Origin: Chloracidobacterium sp.
Lineage (GTDB): Bacteria; Acidobacteriota; Blastocatellia; Pyrinomonadales; Pyrinomonadaceae
NCBI GenBank assembly: GCA_015075585.1
Contig: JABTUB010000001.1
Location: 992,001-1,056,000, forward strand
DNA: 64,000 bases
Reading direction: 5' to 3'
Positions 57,957 to 64,000 of this stretch are shown here, one piece after another. Below the pieces are notes generated by a model that was given only the letters and a program-made list of their open reading frames with translations, was not told the origin of the DNA and did not search any database. A program made the position numbers and the translations under genes. Numbering within the stretch: position 1 is the stretch's first letter; each line of letters starts with the position of its first letter.

Positions 57957-60672
57957 CCGCTTCGGCCGGAAGTATCTCGTCAAAAGCACTTCTGATGGCC
58001 AATCGATGAAGCGTAAGCTGTTCGAGAAGCTCGGGCGGCGAAGCGATCCGCATTCCGGCACATATCAAGCCGAGTGTCGCCGCATCGGCGGACGGCAAAA
58101 CCGTTCGACGTCCAAGCGTCAGCCTCAAGGCGTGGTCAAGCTCGGAAAGGAAACTGTATCCCGAACTCAGGTCCGAATACTGCTGAGTTGAAAGCGAGCC
58201 TGCCGATCTCAGACGCTCAAGCATAGCGATCGTCGAGCGGTCGAGTGCCTCGTCCGGAACGTTGTCGCGAAGCTGAAGGTATCGCATCGCGAAATAGACG
58301 TCCAGCATTCCGCCTGCTGCGTATTTGATATCAATATCAGAGGAGCGGCGGCCGAACTGCTTTCGTTCTTCGAGAGCGATCCGCATACGGCGTGATTCGG
58401 TGCGGAACGCATCTGCGTCGATACTGCGTGCGCGCTCGTGCAGAATGCCGCGCATCTCGCGTTCGACGTTGTCGCTCAGGCTTGGGTCGCCGCCGACACT
58501 TCGGAGCTTGACGAAGGCAAGCATTTCCCAGACAGCGGCAGTTTCTCTCATATAATCGAGAAACGCATCGATCGAGATGGCGCTCGGCCCATTCGTGCCG
58601 AATGGCCGCAGCCGCAGATCGACGCGATAAAGATTGCCGTTTCTTGTCATCGACGAGAGTGCGTTCGTAAAAAGTTCGACCGCGCGTGAATAGAATTCGG
58701 GCGGCGACAGCTCACCGATCTGCCGGCTCGGGTCGAAATAGACGAGCACCAGATCGAGGTCGGAGCCGTAATCGAGGCCGCCGCCGCCGAGTTTGCCGAG
58801 TGCGAGTACGGCGAGTTCGAACTCGATCGGCACGGGCATCGAACGGTGTGCAAGTTCGCGTTCGACGGCAAAAAGTGCGGCTTTGATGCTTGCTTCCGCA
58901 AGCAGGGTCTGTCGGCGTTTGGCTTCCTTTATATCGATCTCGCCCAAAAGATCAGCGGCTGCGATGCCGATGAGCAGCTGCGGCCAACGTGTGCGAAGAG
59001 CCGTCAGCCGAGTGCCGAAATCGCGGGCTTCCTCGACCGCGTCCAGCAATTCGGCCTCGAAGTCAGGTGTTTCCGCCATCTCGGTACGGCTCGGTATGGC
59101 TTCGGCCAGGGCGGGCAAGGCCGCGATCATTTCGGAGAGGAACAGCGAAGACGCCTCGATCTTTGCAATAACAGCGGCCTGTTCGTCATCAAGGTCGAGT
59201 TGGGCGGCGTCGATCGCCTCTCGGATCGGTGTTCGACGGTCTTGTGTGCGATCCAAGCGGCCTTCGCCGCGTGTCGGCATCAGCGGCACGGCAGGCGCGT
59301 CCTCTGTGCCGAAGATCCGTATGAATACAGCCGACACACGGCCGCAGTGGCGCGTCAACGCAGCGTCGAACTCGCTGCTTGCGGCAAAGCCGAGACGCCG
59401 TGCAAGAAGGTTAAGCTTTTCGTTATCGGTCGGGAGTTCGTGAGTTTGCAGGCCGTTCTCCATCTGAAGGACGTGTTCGGTCTTTCGCAGGAATGCGTAC
59501 GCCGCAGCAAGGCCGGTAAGCTCTTCGCTTGAGATCAAGCGGCGGTCGGCAAGGCGATCGAGGCTAATGAGCGTGTGGGGCATACGAAGCCAAGCGTCGC
59601 GTCCGCCGTGTGCACGCTGGAGGGCCTGTGCGATGAATTCGATCTCCCGTATGCCTCCGCGGCCGAGTTTTACGTCGAATCCGCGGCGATCAAGCCGTGA
59701 TATATCTATCTTTTCCTTTGAACGCCGCACATTATCGAGTGCAGCGGCGACATCTTCATCCAGCGGATAGATAAGCGGCTCGGCAGCCGCGTAGAACCGC
59801 GAAAACACCTTCGCATCACCTGCGGCGGGACGCGAACGCACAAGCACTTGCCGCTCCCACGGACGTGCTTCGTTCTTGTAATACGCGATGGTGTCGGTCA
59901 GCGACATTGCAAGCGAACCGAGCGTGCCGTAGGGCCGCAGCCGCATATCGACCCGGTAAGCTGCTTCGGTCGTGTCGCGTCCGACGAGTTTAATGACGAT
60001 CTCGGCGAGCTTTATGAAGTATTCGCGATTGGTGATCTGCCCCTTTGTTCCGTTGCCTGCCGTCTTGCCCTCGTTCGAGTAAATGAAAAGCAGGTCGATG
60101 TCAGAAGAATAGTTAAGCTCGCGCGAACCGAGCTTGCCCAAGGCAACGATGCAGATATCGGAGCGCGCGGCGCGGCCTTTTTCGTTCGTTTCCTGCGGTG
60201 CTCCATAACGGTTATCGGCCTCGCGGCGGGCTTGTTCAAGTGCCGATCCTAGGATCGCATCGGCAAGGTTAGATATCTCTTCGGTGATCTCGGCGATCGT
60301 AGCGAGCGAGCGGATGTCGCGCAGATAAATGCGCAGGAGTTCGCGGCGGCGGAACCGCGCATACATCGCCGGCGTATCAAGCTGCGAATTCGTGAGGGCG
60401 AAACGTGCGAGCGACTCGGACATTTCCTGCCTGCCGCGCACGCCGCTGTCGAGGCGGCGGCGTTCGAGCCACCAGAAGTATTCGGGATGCCGGAGCAGCG
60501 TTGTTGCGAGAAGCGGGCTGTAAGAAACGATCGTAAGCACGTCCGCGAGCAACGCTTCCTTTCGCCGCAGCTTCGCGAGCGCGGAGGGATGACGCTCTTC
60601 GAGGCGTTTGATAAAGCTTTGCGCGGCTTCCTTGTCGGGAAGGCCGTCGATCAGATGCTGCTCATTCGTCAT
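57928..60672 (-). CDS. glnE: glutamine synthetase adenylyltransferase/deadenylylase
   Basis: 914 aa from ATG at 60672, which follows a TACAAT -10 at 60696-60701; a GTG at 60765 would give 945 aa. GlnE adds and removes AMP on glutamine synthetase according to nitrogen status. Two nucleotidyltransferase domains are present: GKLGSRELNYSSDIDLLFIY in the N-terminal (deadenylylase) half and GKLGGGGLDYGSDLDLVLVY in the C-terminal (adenylylase) half, each followed by VDxRLRPxG. Neither glnA nor glnB is in the window. Confidence 0.95.
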   Translation of the reverse strand: MTNEQHLIDGLPDKEAAQSFIKRLEERHPSALAKLRRKEALLADVLTIVSYSPLLATTLLRHPEYFWWLERRRLDSGVRGRQEMSESLARFALTNSQLDTPAMYARFRRRELLRIYLRDIRSLATIAEITEEISNLADAILGSALEQARREADNRYGAPQETNEKGRAARSDICIVALGKLGSRELNYSSDIDLLFIYSNEGKTAGNGTKGQITNREYFIKLAEIVIKLVGRDTTEAAYRVDMRLRPYGTLGSLAMSLTDTIAYYKNEARPWERQVLVRSRPAAGDAKVFSRFYAAAEPLIYPLDEDVAAALDNVRRSKEKIDISRLDRRGFDVKLGRGGIREIEFIAQALQRAHGGRDAWLRMPHTLISLDRLADRRLISSEELTGLAAAYAFLRKTEHVLQMENGLQTHELPTDNEKLNLLARRLGFAASSEFDAALTRHCGRVSAVFIRIFGTEDAPAVPLMPTRGEGRLDRTQDRRTPIREAIDAAQLDLDDEQAAVIAKIEASSLFLSEMIAALPALAEAIPSRTEMAETPDFEAELLDAVEEARDFGTRLTALRTRWPQLLIGIAAADLLGEIDIKEAKRRQTLLAEASIKAALFAVERELAHRSMPVPIEFELAVLALGKLGGGGLDYGSDLDLVLVYFDPSRQIGELSPPEFYSRAVELFTNALSSMTRNGNLYRVDLRLRPFGTNGPSAISIDAFLDYMRETAAVWEMLAFVKLRSVGGDPSLSDNVEREMRGILHERARSIDADAFRTESRRMRIALEERKQFGRRSSDIDIKYAAGGMLDVYFAMRYLQLRDNVPDEALDRSTIAMLERLRSAGSLSTQQYSDLSSGYSFLSELDHALRLTLGRRTVLPSADAATLGLICAGMRIASPPELLEQLTLHRLAIRSAFDEILPAEAVTSLPNEPA

Positions 60673-60820
60673 ACGCTGCGGCGTGTCGGTTAAATATTGT
60701 ACCGAAAAGCCTTTTGTCCGACCAGAATTGTTTCCGCATCCGGTTTCATCGTACGGCTTTTTCACCTGTTCGCACGCGATGCGGCGGTGTATGTGCGGCC
60801 ACTTGCTATAATGGCGAGCG

Positions 60821-61678
60821 ATGGAAGAGCGTCATTTGATAGTTGTGCCCGACGAACTGCGAAAGATGCGGCTTGAGGACGCGCTTCTCACTCTTTTTCC
60901 GCGCGTGAGCAAGATGTACATACGCGAGCTTGTACGCGGCGGCCGTTGCGAGGTGAACGGACGCGAAGAGAACATCGGCCGGCGGCTTCGGGCGGGTGAT
61001 CTGATCGAGATCGATGTTGATGCGGCTCGCGGTACGGCGATGCGGCCCGAGGTGATGGCGCTGGACATCGTGTTCGAGGACGCGCACATACTTGTCGTGA
61101 ACAAACCTGCGGGTATGCTGATGCATCCGTCGCACCGCGAGAACACACGGACGCTGCTCAACGGCGTCGTCCACCATCTTAATGACGGCCGTGAACGGAT
61201 CATTCGTCCGGGACTTCCGCATCGCCTTGATAAACAGACCTCAGGGCTTGTTGTGATCGCAAAAACGCCGAAAGCCCACCGCAGGCTGTCGGCCGGCTTT
61301 ATGCGCAAGCTGGTCGAGAAGCGTTACCTCGCGGTTGTGGAAGGCATCGTAACGGCTGATTCGGACACGATCTTTGCTCCGATCGGCAGGTACGCGGAAT
61401 TGAAACATTGGAGCGTAAAGGACGACGGCAAACATTCGGAATCGCGCTTTCTTGTGCGTGAACGCCGCTATGACACGACGCTTCTTGAGCTTGAACCCGT
61501 TACGGGCCGCACCAATCAGCTGCGTATCCACTGCGAATTGATCGGCCATCCGATCGTAGGCGACATTGAACGCGGCGGCCGGCGTGCCGAACGCCTTTTC
61601 CTGCATGCTTTTCGTCTTTGCTTCAAGCATCCGGCAACCGGCGAGATGATGGAATTCGAACGCGCGGCCGAGTTCTGA
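60821..61678 (+). CDS. RluA-family pseudouridine synthase
   Basis: 285 aa. An N-terminal S4 RNA-binding domain (about 15-65) is followed by the synthase domain with HILVVNKPAGMLMHPSH and the catalytic D137 in PHRLDKQTSGLVV; GRTNQLRIHCELIGHPIVGD is the C-terminal motif. It isomerises uridines in 23S rRNA or tRNA; RluD-like is the closest type, but the target cannot be fixed. It is divergent from glnE and convergent with terC. Confidence 0.93.
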   Translation: MEERHLIVVPDELRKMRLEDALLTLFPRVSKMYIRELVRGGRCEVNGREENIGRRLRAGDLIEIDVDAARGTAMRPEVMALDIVFEDAHILVVNKPAGMLMHPSHRENTRTLLNGVVHHLNDGRERIIRPGLPHRLDKQTSGLVVIAKTPKAHRRLSAGFMRKLVEKRYLAVVEGIVTADSDTIFAPIGRYAELKHWSVKDDGKHSESRFLVRERRYDTTLLELEPVTGRTNQLRIHCELIGHPIVGDIERGGRRAERLFLHAFRLCFKHPATGEMMEFERAAEF

Positions 61679-61696
61679 AGCCCGCGGCCGCACATC

Positions 61697-62452
61697 CTAT
61701 GCCGAGGGTTCGCGATCCGGCGTGTACGACGTATGGAGCTGTACGGCATCGGTCGTCTTTCTGATGCGAAGGTTCAGCATCTCGACAAAGACCGAGAAAG
61801 CCATCGCGAAATAGACGTAGCCTTTTGGAATATGAAAGCCGAGGCCGTCAGCGATTAGCGTAAGGCCGATCATCAGCAGAAAGGCGAGGGCAAGCATCTT
61901 GACGGACGGATGGCGCAGAACAAAGGCGCCGATCGGCCCTGCAAAGAGCATCATCGCGATGATCGCGACAACGACCGCTGCGATCATTACCCAAATGTTG
62001 TTCGACATACCGATGGCCGTAATGACCGAATCGAGCGAGAATACGATGTCGAGCAGCATTATTTGAATGATGACCGCGGCAAAACCCGAATAGAACGAGC
62101 GCCGCTGTTCGCCTTCCGAGGCTTCGAGCGAACCGTGTATCTCGTGCGTACTCTTAAAGATAAGGAAAAGGCCGCCGACGAGAAGTATTATGCTGCGGCC
62201 CGAGAATTCAACACCCGCGACCGTGAAAAGCGGCGCGACAAGGCCCATCATCCACGTAAGCGAGAGCAGCAGCAGGACGCGCATCACGAGTGCGAGCGCA
62301 AGGCCTATAAAGCGAGCTCGCGGCTGATCCGCTTCGGGCAGTTTGCCCGAAAGTATCGAGATAAAGATGATATTGTCGATGCCGAGGACGAGTTCGAGCA
62401 CCGAAAGCGTGATGAACGCGAGCCAGATCTGGGGATCAGTTATCCACTCCAT
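61697..62452 (-). CDS. TerC family membrane protein
   Basis: 251 aa from ATG at 62452 (MEWITDPQIWLAFITLSVLE). About seven to eight helices with the family motifs ELVLGIDNIIFISILSGKLP and MLLDIVFSLDSVITAIGMS, whose acidic residues lie in the membrane. TerC proteins function in tellurite resistance or Mn2+ export, often during protein metalation outside the cytoplasm. A broken second copy of its 5' end lies about 0.9 kb away at 63244-63384. Confidence 0.93.
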   Translation of the reverse strand: MEWITDPQIWLAFITLSVLELVLGIDNIIFISILSGKLPEADQPRARFIGLALALVMRVLLLLSLTWMMGLVAPLFTVAGVEFSGRSIILLVGGLFLIFKSTHEIHGSLEASEGEQRRSFYSGFAAVIIQIMLLDIVFSLDSVITAIGMSNNIWVMIAAVVVAIIAMMLFAGPIGAFVLRHPSVKMLALAFLLMIGLTLIADGLGFHIPKGYVYFAMAFSVFVEMLNLRIRKTTDAVQLHTSYTPDREPSA

Positions 62453-62457
62453 ACAGT

Positions 62458-62979
62458 TCAATCTTCAGTGCCGACCGCTTTGCAGGGTTTTGACGGAGCT
62501 TCATCTGCAAGCTTTCGTGCCGTTTCGTTCTGCTTTGCCGCAGGCTTTACGATGTCGGTAATGCACGACTCTTTCGGCCCGACCTTTGCGACCATAAGGT
62601 AAGAAATTCGTTTCGTATCATCGACATCGCCCGCGACGTTAAAGCGTGCGATCAAGGCGAACGGAACACCGCGCCTGACGCGCCATTCTATCTTTTCACC
62701 GATCGCCGAAAATGCGCTGAAAAACTCGTTCAACCTCAAGCGGAGCGTCTTTTTTGCCGGTGTTATGACGTTCAATGTCTGCCGCAGGTCGCCTTCGATA
62801 AGTTCGAGCTTGTAGCCGCTGACGCCGGGACACGTTCCGATGTACTCACCGCCGTCGCTGTCGCCCGCATCGCGCTCCTTGCAGGCCTTTTCAGATGTGC
62901 TCGTGTAAATGCTCCGAACCTGTGCCGAGGCAAGCCCGGCAAGCAGGAATATGAATGCCGCAATGGTTATTTGTTTCAT
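62458..62979 (-). CDS. secreted protein of unknown function
   Basis: 173 aa. It has a signal peptide (1-19, ending LASAQ) and then a compact domain with two close Cys (EKACKERDAGDSDGGEYIGTC), probably a disulfide, and a third and fourth Cys near the end. The segment SGYKLELIEGDLRQTLNVI is shared by small secreted proteins of Acidobacteriota that I cannot name. It is just upstream of terC on the same strand and is probably co-transcribed. Confidence 0.65.
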   Translation of the reverse strand: MKQITIAAFIFLLAGLASAQVRSIYTSTSEKACKERDAGDSDGGEYIGTCPGVSGYKLELIEGDLRQTLNVITPAKKTLRLRLNEFFSAFSAIGEKIEWRVRRGVPFALIARFNVAGDVDDTKRISYLMVAKVGPKESCITDIVKPAAKQNETARKLADEAPSKPCKAVGTED

Positions 62980-63133
62980 ACGATCGCCTCTGTGGCTTGG
63001 TAGATGTTAGCAAAATTGCCGCAAAAGCTGTATCGGCCGCGGTGTACTTGCGATGATTCGCACGATCTGCACGAATCTCGGCGAATTTGCCGCCCGCTCG
63101 TGCCGAATTATCAAACTTAGCGGTTGAATCTCG

Positions 63134-63155
63134 GCCACGCCATAAATGGCGTGGC
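63134..63155. repeat. palindrome, REP-like unit type 1
   Basis: GCCACGCCAT-AA-ATGGCGTGGC, a perfect 10-bp stem with a 2-nt loop, flanked by CTAAGCCC. It shares GCTTA and CACGGC-like words with the unit at 63446-63476. Confidence 0.7.
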
Positions 63156-63224
63156 TAAGCCCGGACGTGCCGCGTGTTTCACAAGCTTGGTTGTTCGTCG
63201 TTTACATTCTACACATTCCGTTAC

Positions 63225-63238
63225 GCTGCATATGCAGC
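63225..63238. repeat. 14-bp perfect palindrome
   Basis: GCTGCATATGCAGC, a loop-free palindrome just beyond the stop codon of the terC remnant. Confidence 0.55.
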
Positions 63239-63243
63239 TAATG

Positions 63244-63384
63244 TTATTTGATGTGCTTCGCACATCGGCCGGCACAGCCCGAAAGTGTCGTGATAACGAT
63301 GATGTTGCCCAACCAAAGCATCGGCTCGAACGGCGGCAACGTCACAAACGCGATCCAAATATTCGGGTCAAATATCCATTCCAT
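63244..63384 (-). pseudogene. truncated terC 5' remnant
   Basis: Reading from the ATG at 63384, the first 36 codons align with intact TerC: MEWIFDPNIWIAFVTL versus MEWITDPQIWLAFITL, then GNIIVITTLSG versus DNIIFISILSG. After that the frame runs into unrelated sequence and stops at 63244. Acidic residues of the ELVLGIDN motif are changed (EPMLWLGN). It is the decayed start of a second terC copy whose remaining 210 codons are gone. A palindromic repeat begins at the break. Confidence 0.8.
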
Positions 63385-63445
63385 AAGTTGCGTGTGGTAA
63401 TTCGCTAACTCGCTCGGCCAGGGCCGTTCGATGGCGCATTCCGTC

Positions 63446-63476
63446 GCTTAGCTACGGCCTCTAGGCCGTGGTAAGC
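63446..63476. repeat. REP-like hairpin type 2
   Basis: The arms 63446-63460 and 63463-63476 pair through GCTTA/TAAGC and ACGGCCT/AGGCCGT, with one wobble pair and one bulge around a 2-nt loop. A GCTTA base with a CACGG stem resembles unit type 1. Confidence 0.65.
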
Positions 63477-63523
63477 TCTTTCACTCGATTGAGGGCGATC
63501 GCGGCATAAAGCGGTTTGAATTT

Positions 63524-63543
63524 CCACTAGCTTTAGCTAGTGG
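63524..63543. repeat. REP-like hairpin type 3, copy 1
   Basis: CCACTAGCT-TT-AGCTAGTGG, a perfect 9-bp stem with a TT loop. A second copy with an AA loop lies at 63632-63651. Confidence 0.75.
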
Positions 63544-63564
63544 ATAGGCTGCCTTCAAACTTTC

Positions 63565-63610
63565 GGGCTTTAGCCCAATGATCCAAACAGTCTGTTGGGC
63601 TTAAGCCCAA
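63565..63610. repeat. two GGGCTT palindromes
   Basis: GGGCTTTAGCCC (63565-63576) and TTGGGCTTAAGCCCAA (63595-63610) are related palindromes 18 bp apart. Confidence 0.65.
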
Positions 63611-63631
63611 GCCCTTTCCTGCCTTTGTCCT

Positions 63632-63651
63632 CCACTAGCTAAAGCTAGTGG
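63632..63651. repeat. REP-like hairpin type 3, copy 2
   Basis: CCACTAGCT-AA-AGCTAGTGG, identical to copy 1 except for the loop, which is AA instead of TT, as if it were the same unit in the opposite orientation. Confidence 0.75.
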
Positions 63652-63698
63652 CAATTCTAAAAGCAAAAGCTAAAGCCAGCGGCAATTCAAAAAGCAAA
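63637..63698 (+). repeat. 31-bp tandem direct repeat
   Basis: Two adjacent 31-bp units (63637-63667 and 63668-63698) differ at three positions. They begin with AGCTAAAGC, the right arm of the type 3 hairpin, followed by an A-rich tail. Confidence 0.65.
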
Positions 63699-63748
63699 AA
63701 GCTGCCGGCAAGTCAGGGCGCGAGTCTTTGGTTTATCTTGCTGCCGGT

Positions 63749-64000
63749 TCAAGGCAGTCTGAACGCGATCCGGCCGGAGATGATCGTCGCGACGGCTTTG
63801 CCGGTGAAGGCACGGCCGTCAAACGGCGTGTTCTTCGACTTCGAACGCGAGTCGGCGACGCTGAATTTCCACGCGTGATCGGGGTCGAGGATCGTGATGT
63901 CGGCGATGGAACCGGGAGCGAGCGACCCGCGGCCTTCGAGGCCGAAGATGCGTGCGGGATTCGTTGAGCAGAGTTCGACAAGCCTTTCAATGCCGATGAC
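63749..64000 (-). CDS. pyrC: dihydroorotase, C-terminal part (cut by window edge)
   Basis: 84 codons, continuing beyond base 64000; the stop is at 63749-63751. The translation contains ELCSTNPARIFGLEGRGS, LAPGSIADITILDP and KSKNTPFDGRAFTGKAVATI, the typical end of class I (PyrC/AllB-like) dihydroorotases, including the NTPFxG motif. The enzyme closes the ring of carbamoyl-aspartate in pyrimidine synthesis. The metal-binding and catalytic residues would lie in the missing N-terminal part, so a dihydropyrimidinase-like relative is possible but less likely. Confidence 0.88.
   Translation of the reverse strand, partial: VIGIERLVELCSTNPARIFGLEGRGSLAPGSIADITILDPDHAWKFSVADSRSKSKNTPFDGRAFTGKAVATIISGRIAFRLP

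Larger units (their letters stand above)
62980..63748. other. gene-poor region with palindromes and a terC remnant
   Basis: No intact gene in about 770 bp. It holds a terC 5' fragment and at least six palindromic units of several sequence types. It also has a 31-bp tandem direct repeat with three mismatches (63637-63667 and 63668-63698). Spacing between units is irregular, so it is not a CRISPR array. Confidence 0.7.

Noticed and set aside
58846..59532. Open frame of 228 codons on the plus strand
   Set aside because: Antisense to glnE, whose two nucleotidyltransferase domains are intact in the other direction.
63524..63702. Possible CRISPR array
   Set aside because: The repeats are short palindromes of different sequence with irregular spacing, and no cas gene is present; a REP-like cluster fits better.

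Overview
The window looks like chromosomal DNA of an Acidobacteriota bacterium, most likely class Blastocatellia (Pyrinomonadales-like). This is inferred from gene content: a VWFA-related protein of the acidobacterial type, many secreted proteins found mainly in that phylum, moderately high GC, and a Gram-negative envelope gene set (heptosyltransferase, heptose-bisphosphate phosphatase, class A PBP, lipoproteins). Most of the window is core chromosome. The most accessory-looking DNA lies at about 51.15-51.98 kb and 62.98-63.75 kb.

Layout. 0-1.8 kb: two tandem PilZ-like proteins (-). 1.8-4.4: gyrA behind a near-consensus promoter. 4.4-8.6: a ruvA - CPBP protease - ruvB - secreted pectate-lyase-fold operon (-), with a perfect palindrome over the ruvA start region. 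8.7-11.2: a small membrane protein, then a compact bacterial microcompartment (BMC) locus: class II aldolase with a probable encapsulation tail, one hexamer (BMC-H) and three pentamer (BMC-P) shell proteins, closed by a strong bidirectional terminator. 11.2-15.3: dnaX - TPM protein - nucleotidyltransferase-like - lemA (-); dnaX has an A9 slippage tract. 15.4-18: lipoprotein, CYTH-like protein, lytic transglycosylase. 18-21: glmM-aroB and a small membrane protein. 21-26.5: secreted proteins (VWFA, a LecA-like lectin-fold protein, an 887-aa helical protein). 26.5-30.7: the translation operon rplM-rpsI-rpsB-tsf-pyrH-frr (-), with a predicted pseudoknot leader in front of rpsB. 30.7-32.3: NUDIX hydrolase and a secreted MORN protein. 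32.5-37.1: coaBC - family-4 UDG - isoaspartyl peptidase - cinA. 37.1-40.3: radical SAM - MGDG-synthase-like glycosyltransferase - SDR (-). 40.4-42.1: urea transporter and DsbA-like protein. 42.1-45: PBP1A (-). 45-47.9: epimerase-like, heptosyltransferase, GmhB, cupin. 47.9-53.1: PilS-PilR two-component system, a four-helix-bundle (IVP) gene inside inverted GAC-rich repeats, a sigma-54 promoter with upstream repeats, and two type IV pilins. 53.2-58: O-antigen-ligase/TPR protein and an ABC export operon with a TPR protein between permease and ATPase. 58-62.5: glnE, RluA-family synthase, TerC. 63-64: a terC remnant, a dense palindromic-repeat (REP-like) cluster, and the 3' end of dihydroorotase (pyrC).

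Most notable for follow-up: the dnaX slippage site, the rpsB pseudoknot leader, the minimal BMC locus, the IVP cassette with its GAC-rich repeats (a related repeat is read in frame inside coaBC), the ruvA operator, and the REP-like cluster around a dead terC. No rRNA, tRNA, CRISPR array, prophage or intact transposase was seen.
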